Position numbers and translations under genes: made by a program. This document shows positions 58,159 through 64,000 of a stretch of 64,000 nt of DNA, one piece after another. Source of the stretch: Tridacna crocea. Taxonomy: Eukaryota; Mollusca; Bivalvia; Cardiida; Cardiidae. The DNA is taken from assembly GCA_943736015.1 (NCBI GenBank), contig OX031065.1, positions 39,384,427 to 39,448,426 of the forward strand. Direction: 5' to 3'. Each line of letters begins with the position of its first letter. The stretch's first letter is position 1. Under the pieces are notes generated by a model. That model was not told the DNA's origin, did not search any database, and saw only the letters and a list, made by a program, of their open reading frames with translations.

Positions 58159-58761
58159 ATGTTGACATTGTACAATCCAATTCAAATAATTGGAGATGGC
58201 AATTGTTTATACCGATCAGTGTCTATGGCCATATCAGGTAGTCAAGCCTACCATACTATACTGCATCTTTTCGCAACATTGGAATTAATTCAGAACAGAA
58301 AATTCTACAATAAAAGGAAGAAAAATAATGACTTTATTAATGATATGAGGATTATTACAAGTGATTACGACAAGATTCTACACAATGCTGTACATTTGGG
58401 AAATAATTCTGAACTAAGTCACATGTATGCCATAAGTGCTTTGCTAACAACGCAAATTGTATCCTACTATCCACCACAAATTGAATCGGAATTTACATCA
58501 GAGCCTCTAACCAGAAAAGTTGTTGGACGCAACGCAAGACAAAACACAAACCCTGAAATTAAAATCATGTGGAAATCCACATTATGTCCACAACATTGCT
58601 TACAATTTAATCCAAATCATTTCGTACCATTAATGAAAATCAACAAGGACAATACTCCCATCTCTGTAGATGTCAATGACAGTGAAACATTTGACCAAAG
58701 TATGAATGATAATTACAAAGACTCACCAATACATGATTCATCCTATAAACCGGTATCTTAG
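58159..58761 (+). pseudogene. OTU-like cysteine protease domain of the transposon
   Basis: 200-residue open frame. IGDGNCLYRSVSMAI (residues 11-25) carries the OTU Asp and catalytic Cys16, and NPNHFVPL (151-158) carries the catalytic His154, so the signature residues are retained. OTU domains cleave ubiquitin-type isopeptide bonds; within transposons their role is unknown. The upstream frame shifts into this one near 58165-58180, so the true start is not the ATG of this frame. Confidence 0.6.
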
Positions 58762-59558
58762 GATTTATTGGAAGAATCCACTATTGGCGACGAACAGCAC
58801 GGAACGTTCTATGCAGCCTGAAAATAACCTAGGTTCCTCATTTCTGTCTACTAGCGACTCGATAACAGTCCTCCTAAACAGTGCTGATGGACTTTCAAAG
58901 ATACCAAATGGGAAAAAAGACAATGTTTATTTCTTCATTGATAATACGACAAATATTGAAAACAGAAAAAGCAATAAGAAGTCCAATTTCCCAGATGACT
59001 GTGGTGTCTGGGATGCATGTAAGGGCACAACAGCCAAATACCACTTTCTTCTCAGGGAACCAGGCGAATATACGAACATATTTTATCGCAACGGACTGTA
59101 TTGTGTCGCTAAAACAATTTTAAAAAAAGAGAGTATATACCTTTAGATCCTCAGCCAGTGAGTGATAAAGTCCTAGTCGTACATAAATATTATACAACAT
59201 TGAAAGCTAACTCCAATTACAAGAAAAGGGTAACATGGTTGGCGAAGGTGGTCTGAAAAGTCCTTATGCTCTCATGGAGTATTTAGGAACTTTTCCCGGA
59301 CTAGCTCCGCATGCGAATTCACGTCAAAATACTGAGTATTTAAGGACATTGGACTACGTACTTGAAGAAGCTAGACTACTTTGCAAAGAAATGAAGCCAC
59401 ATCAAGTTTATCAAACCCTACAAAACAAGTAAAACAAGATTACGAGACCGACAAGTATAAGGCAAATTAGAGATTCTAAAAAATATGTATCTAAAAAATA
59501 GACTGACCCTCAGACACCCAGGAAAAATGTTGCAGACAATTTTGTATTATTAGAAAAT

Positions 59559-60921
59559 ATGGTTTCGGACAATGACAACTTTGTTCATTCTGTGATAAGA
59601 ACAAATAGAAAAACACTAACCGTCATTTTGTACACAGACGAGCAAATGGCAGACTTGACGAAACTGTGTTGCATTTGGAAAACAGTACTGGGTGTTGACA
59701 AAACCTTTCATCTTTGTGATGTGCATGTCACGGTCACTTGTTTTAACCCATTACCACACAATCCCTACTTTTGATGCCCCTGAGAAAGAAGCCTTTTGAA
59801 AACACTGGGGGAAAAGGAGAAAATGCTGGTAACCAGCATTTTCTCCTTTTCCCACAGTGTTTTCTACCCTTCCCATAACAAATTTCAATTTTTCAGTCAC
59901 CTTTGTCATCTGCAAATGCTTTCAATTTGGACCAGTCTAAATTTTTCTCGTGTGGTAATGGGTTAAACAACTATCAGTTGTACGACTGCAAAAACAAAAT
60001 TCACCCATTTTCATTGGACTGATCTTTATTCATGACAATAGTGATTTTGAAACTTACAGCCAATTTTTTTATCATTTAAAAATGAAGTTAGTTTCCAAAA
60101 ACGCTTCTACCGACAGACTGATGATCAGGTCTGATGACAAAAAGTCAATGGTCAAAGCTGCCCAACAGTACTCATATTTTATGCACTCGTCACCTCTGAC
60201 AAAATGCCAAGCAAAAATTAGTAGATCACGCAGTTTCTTTGAGAACCCATAATGATATTCTTCACATCTTTGGTGAAGACTGCATTATTGATAGTTTTGT
60301 TGACATATGTTTCAACCACAGATGTGGTCTGTTAGAATTGCGCTTGGCAGACATTTCAAAATGATTTTGGACTACTTTCAGTCTCGGCTGAAACCTCTTT
60401 TGAGGAACATGGTCCATCGACCTGCATGACTTGACTTGATTGATGAAAACTGGACCAACAATATCTGCAAATCTTTAAATCATGTCCTCAAGCAGTCGAC
60501 AGACTGGAAGACACGATCCCTCGTTGACCTTGTTGAGTCAATGCAATCTATCGTCCATCGACAATATGCCGACTTGAAAGGTGCAATGATTGGCACTGGT
60601 TGATACAGACTGTCGGAGAGTCATGAGAAATACAAAATTACTAAAACAGAGTGGATTTCAACGTCAGACAAAAAACGGGCTCAACTGTATATGCGGTTTC
60701 TGTCACACATCTTATACAAGGATAGACAAATTACTTCGACAGACGGCCTTACAACAATCGTTGCCCCTCGAAGTTGAACTTGTGGGAAAAAACCTGGACA
60801 GACAAAGAGAACAATTAAGACAATAAAGACTACGACAATAAAAAACAGAGGACTGAATAAAGAAGCAATCCGTGTCCATTCATCTTCATTTGCCGTTGAC
60901 TCTGTGTTGGGTCCCCTGTAA
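59559..60921 (+). pseudogene. DDE-type transposase domain, interrupted by a MITE
   Basis: Before the MITE the frame reads TVILYTDEQMADLTKLCC and VLGVDKTFHLCDVHVTVTCF (first Asp candidate). After it the frame reads PIFIGLIFIHDNSDFETYSQ, RLMIRSDDKKSMVKAA (second Asp), a shifted LVDHAVSLRTHNDILHIFGE, then WTNNICKSLNHVLKQS and onward. The third acidic residue, expected as Glu in an NNxxE-type motif, is Lys (codon 60469-60471). An in-frame TGA follows at 60601. Confidence 0.5.
59743..59966 (+). repeat. TTAA MITE inserted in the transposase frame
   Basis: TTAACCCATTACCACACAAT start, TTAA end. Palindrome spans about 59797-59863. With one TTAA and the insert set aside, the host frame reads continuously across the site. 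Confidence 0.9.
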
Positions 60922-60924
60922 ATT

Positions 60925-61138
60925 TTTTTATGGGGAGGAAATGATATGATTGGATACAGAAATAAGTAAGTATTGTAATTGGTGTTTGAAATAAGTAAAA
61001 GAGGATGTGATTTTATTCTACACTGTTTATATTGACCTGTCACTCATAAGGGAATAATGGAGCAAATAGATACTAATATGATTCCCTTTTTATTGTGTCT
61101 TTACACTTCAAACCATTCTGGACTAAATTCACTGTATT
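60925..61138. other. unassigned sequence 3' of the transposon
   Basis: No gene or recognised repeat. Confidence 0.35.
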
Positions 61139-61390
61139 TATTATTCCCCCCCTTCCCCCTTCAATGAAGTGGGGGTATATTGTTTTGCAAAGGTCGGTCC
61201 GCCCATCCGTCTGTCCGTCCGTAGACCTTACCTTTTCCAGATGATAACTAGACACAGAACTGACCTGGTTCGTCAAACTTGGCACAGACATGTGTCTTGG
61301 AGTGTAGATAATCCCTATTAATTTTGAAATCAATCAGTCAAAGGTCAAGGTCACAGTGACCATCAACATGTTGATATATAGACCAAAGTA
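61139..61390 (-). mobile_element. short array-type element, 'CCCCCACTTC' hairpin family
   Basis: On the minus strand it contains 'aggtcaaggtcactgtgacc'-like words in opposite order, a GGACGGACAGACGG run, 'gcaaaacaatatac' and the hairpin CCCCCACTTCATTGAAGGGG. Same layout as the other array elements with a different hairpin. Confidence 0.55.
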
Positions 61391-61655
61391 AGTTAGTATG
61401 TGCCACTTCCTGTATCAATGTGGCAGTAGGGGGCATTAGTGTTTTACAGACATCTTGTTATAATTTATATTATTGTTTTATTTTGTTACCATTAAATCCC
61501 TTTATGAGTAACGTATTATAATTTATTTACTTGTGCAAATTGATAAATGTCTTTTCATATTCATAAGGTCTACTGGCAAAGAAATAATGTATATATTCAT
61601 ATAATGCGTCAATAATGGTAGCTGCCAATAAAAAGGTTTATTTCAGTCACTTGAT

Positions 61656-61884
61656 TTAACCCATTACCACACAAGAAAAATTTAGACTGGTCTAAATTGA
61701 AAGCATTTGCAGACGACAAAATAAAGGTAACTGAAAAATTGAAATTTGCTCTGGAAAGGGTAGAAAACATTGTGGGAAAAGGAGAAAATGCTGGTTACCA
61801 GCATTTTCTCCTTTTCCCACAGTGTTTTCAAAAGCCTTCTTTCTCAGGGGCGTCAAAAGTAGGGATTGAGTGGTAATGGGTTAA
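61656..61884 (-). repeat. TTAA MITE copy, near-consensus
   Basis: TTAA both sides. Palindrome of 33-bp arms centred on 'gctggttaccagc' with a single mismatch (cattgt against acagtg). Confidence 0.9.
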
Positions 61885-61982
61885 ACAGTGTATGTAATCA
61901 AATGTTTATTGCAATAATTTTTGTGAACGTTAAAATCACATCTGTAAAAATTCAGTGTATTTCCTTATTTAAGAGTTAATTT

Positions 61983-62240
61983 TTGGCTCGGCTCTTTTCG
62001 GAGAAAACCCAAAATATTGTCATATCCTTGATGTCGTCTGCGTCGTTGTTGTCGTCTTTGACTTGAAACTTGGTATATATGTTCACTATTAAAAGAGCAA
62101 TCCATACTATCAAGGTGGATAAACTCTAAATGCATTTTTGAAAGAATTATGCCCCTTTTTCGACTTAAAAGTTTTATTCACTATTCAGCATTCAACAGCC
62201 GAGCCTCAGGCACCCGCATGCAGTGCTCTTGTTATTTACG
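61983..62240 (-). mobile_element. short element, 'AGCCGAGCC' subterminal repeats
   Basis: On the minus strand the 5' end is ACAAGAGCACTGCATGCGGG then 'tgcctgaggctcggctg', and the 3' end is 'ttttctccgaaaagagccga' then GCCAAAAA. GGCTCGGCT and AGCCGAGCC are complementary, and CTCCGAAAAGAG is a small hairpin. The GGACGG run is replaced by a GAC-rich 'gacgacaacaacgacgcag'. Confidence 0.6.
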
Positions 62241-63460
62241 ACTACTCATACAAATGACTTTGATAATTGTTCAATTAATTGTTTGTATTTATTTTAGACA
62301 CTTAGAACATGTTTTAAAATTTGCTATTCTATATTCTTTTTATTTACAAGGTATATTTACCGAGTAATTTATATGTATTTTTTACACCAATTACAATAAT
62401 TTACTGTCTGTCATTCAATATATTCAAAATGATTATTTGTTGTAAATGTTTTAAATGTATTAAATAAAATTGCACTAATAAAGCTTATTTGTTTATTTTT
62501 TCGTAATGAGATAATCCAGTATTTTTATTCAACCATGAAAAGGCGTTTCAATCAATAATTTGGTAATGGTCCTTTTCTATAATTCGGTAACGTCTCGATG
62601 GTCGATATTGAATACCATTGGATGGAAATGATAAAACGCTGGTTGCTTGGGAATTTCTTCTTTTTCTCCCACAATGTTACCACAAAGCATCCCTCATCGG
62701 AATATCAAATGTTTAAATCTTTTGATTGTGTGTTAGGGCTTACATTCACTGTATCATCGATGGGCTACAAAACATCGTAATTGCAGCTTCTTTCAGCTGT
62801 AGTAATGATGTTTCAGTAACACACCCACAGATAGTTACTTTCATGAGAAAATGCATGGTCTATACTTTTGGCAATGTTTCACATCTATAATCCGGTCGAG
62901 ATTTGTAAGCGACTTTTTGAAAACATTGTATGATGTTATCAATATAATTAGGTAACCGTCTGTGATTCGGTATAGATTGGATTATCAGTCCAAGAATAAA
63001 GCCATTGTCAACGGCAATAATGAAGTATGAGAAATTGGTAGAAAACATCGTGTGAAACAGTTCAAGTTGCAGACGAAAAATCAGATTTCACTGAAATCAT
63101 CTGTAATTTGGTTACCAGAGTCTGTAATTCTGTGAGAAAAAGATGTTCCAATATGTTCTAACTTTCTTTAGTTCCCTTATCCATTACCTGAAAATAACTG
63201 GCAAAGTGTAAAATTAATATCTGTCAGTAAAAAGCCAGTTAAGCTTACTTAAATATCTATCTATTCTTTCTTTCTTCCTATTGTGTTTTGTACATTAGTT
63301 TTTCTTGCAATAAAACCATTCACATGGATACTGATTTAATTACGGTAAAGCGCTGCAGGGGATAAACATGACAAAAAATTCATCTTTCAAGAACATTTTC
63401 TTTTAATTTGTCAATAATAACATAAATCATCAATAAAACATATTTAAAACAATATTAAAG
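62241..63460. other. unassigned AT-rich sequence with faint MITE remnants
   Basis: Weak matches to TTAA MITE words occur at 62630-62740 and 63035-63100 ('ggtagaaaacatcgtgtg'). No gene. Confidence 0.35.
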
Positions 63461-63470
63461 TAAATTTTTA

Positions 63471-63512
63471 CCATGATTTTAGGATTAATTTGGTATAATT
63501 TGGTATTTCCAT
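63471..63512 (-). repeat. 'ACCAAATTA' block, right copy of the distant inverted pair
   Basis: The complement reads CATGGAAATACCAAATTATA then 'ccaaattaatcctaaaatca', matching 44394-44470 in inverted orientation but with fewer short units. Confidence 0.7.
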
Positions 63513-64000
63513 GCACCCTGGGAATACAGGACTCAGACAGGTATTTGAAAACTTTGCCAGAACAGAAAATGATATAAACCACCAATTTCACCTTTTTCAA
63601 TGATAATTTTCAACCATTTCAGCCACAAAACCCTTCATTTCAGTCACCTTTTAATTGTTGACTAATATGCAACGGTCCTACTAAAACACGCCATACCTGA
63701 AAAGGACACCATACCATACGCCGTACGGATTAACAAACGCCGTACCAAAATCTGCAATAAACTGTATGCTTTTTTTGGTATTTTTATAATGAAAACCTGA
63801 TAATCTAACCTACCTAGCGATATTACTGCCCAATTTTTCATATTTGTCAAGTTATTTTAGACATTCTTGCACCGGACCAACAGGTGCCCGTTACGACGTA
63901 CCAATTACGTGAGTGCCGTACAAATATTGAGGCACAAAACAACCAAATTAATAAGAATGTATGGTAAAATACATGTATGCAATTATCTACATATTTACGA
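63513..64000. other. unassigned sequence at the window edge
   Basis: A weak TTAA MITE-like stretch is at 63560-63660. No supported gene. Confidence 0.3.

Larger units (their letters stand above)
57987..60921 (+). pseudogene. decayed transposon: OTU protease domain plus DDE-type (MULE-like) transposase domain
   Basis: Consecutive frames read like one long mobile-element protein. An N-terminal part (57987-58175) precedes an OTU domain (58159-58761). A linker with GVWDACKGTTAKYHFLLREP and YRNGLYCVAKT (58706-59146), then PLDPQPVSDKVLVVHKYYTT (about 59140-59230), leads to a GLKSPYALMEYLGTFPGLAP block (59235-59432) and a transposase-like domain from 59559. The C-terminus has ITSTDGLTTIVAPRS and GKKPGQTKR and stops at 60921. 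At least four frame changes, several in-frame stops and a MITE at 59743-59966 show it is inactive. No terminal inverted repeats were found. The family assignment is from memory of similar invertebrate proteins. Confidence 0.6.

Noticed and set aside
58881..59123. 80-residue open frame
   Set aside because: It is a shadow frame of the transposon linker region at 58706-59146, which has the recognisable reading.
60681..61043. 120-residue minus-strand open frame
   Set aside because: It overlaps the transposon C-terminus on the opposite strand and has low-complexity hydrophobic composition.

Overview
The window is animal nuclear DNA, most likely from a bivalve mollusc. It is AT-rich, its coding sequence is broken into short exons separated by kilobase introns, and most of the remainder is interspersed repeats of kinds common in clam and mussel genomes: palindromic TTAA-flanked MITEs, elements with internal tandem arrays ending in a GGACGG run and a 3' hairpin, and fold-back elements. 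The species assignment is an inference. No bacterial-style operon, CRISPR array, rRNA or convincing tRNA gene is visible.

One complete host gene can be reconstructed on the minus strand. Nine coding exons between 34005 (ATG) and 12355 (TGA) join in consistent phase into 1224 bp, or 407 residues, of a fold-type I PLP-dependent aminotransferase (class I/II, 2-aminoadipate aminotransferase/YER152C-like). The conserved Asn, Asp, Tyr, Schiff-base Lys and C-terminal Arg motifs are all present. Intron 4 needs a GC-AG splice pair to keep the frame. MITEs lie in nearly every intron, several within 10-40 nt of a splice site.

Region by region: 1-8.6 kb holds two array elements, a 360-bp element with 9-bp target duplications, a minisatellite and a partial copy of a TIR element. 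9-34 kb holds the aminotransferase gene and its downstream flank, packed with about 30 copies of one TTAA MITE family plus several array elements. 34-40 kb has further MITEs, two of them sharing a single TTAA, and a minisatellite grown from a MITE end. 40-44.4 kb is a large inverted-repeat region built on an ACATTCCG motif with a Harbinger-like MITE. 45-57.8 kb is a chain of array elements, one split by a 1.9-kb TIR element and by a second copy of the 9-bp-TSD element; others carry a 145-bp array and a 332-bp higher-order array. A two-exon SGNH-hydrolase-like fragment lies at 53.4-53.9 kb. 58-60.9 kb is a decayed transposon with an OTU protease domain and a DDE-type transposase domain, interrupted by the TTAA MITE. 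61-64 kb is mostly repeats.

The most notable feature is the TTAA MITE family. About 50 copies or fragments carry a central, nearly perfect 66-bp palindrome. Subfamilies with different arm sequences keep both arms complementary, and many damaged copies are broken exactly at the palindrome.
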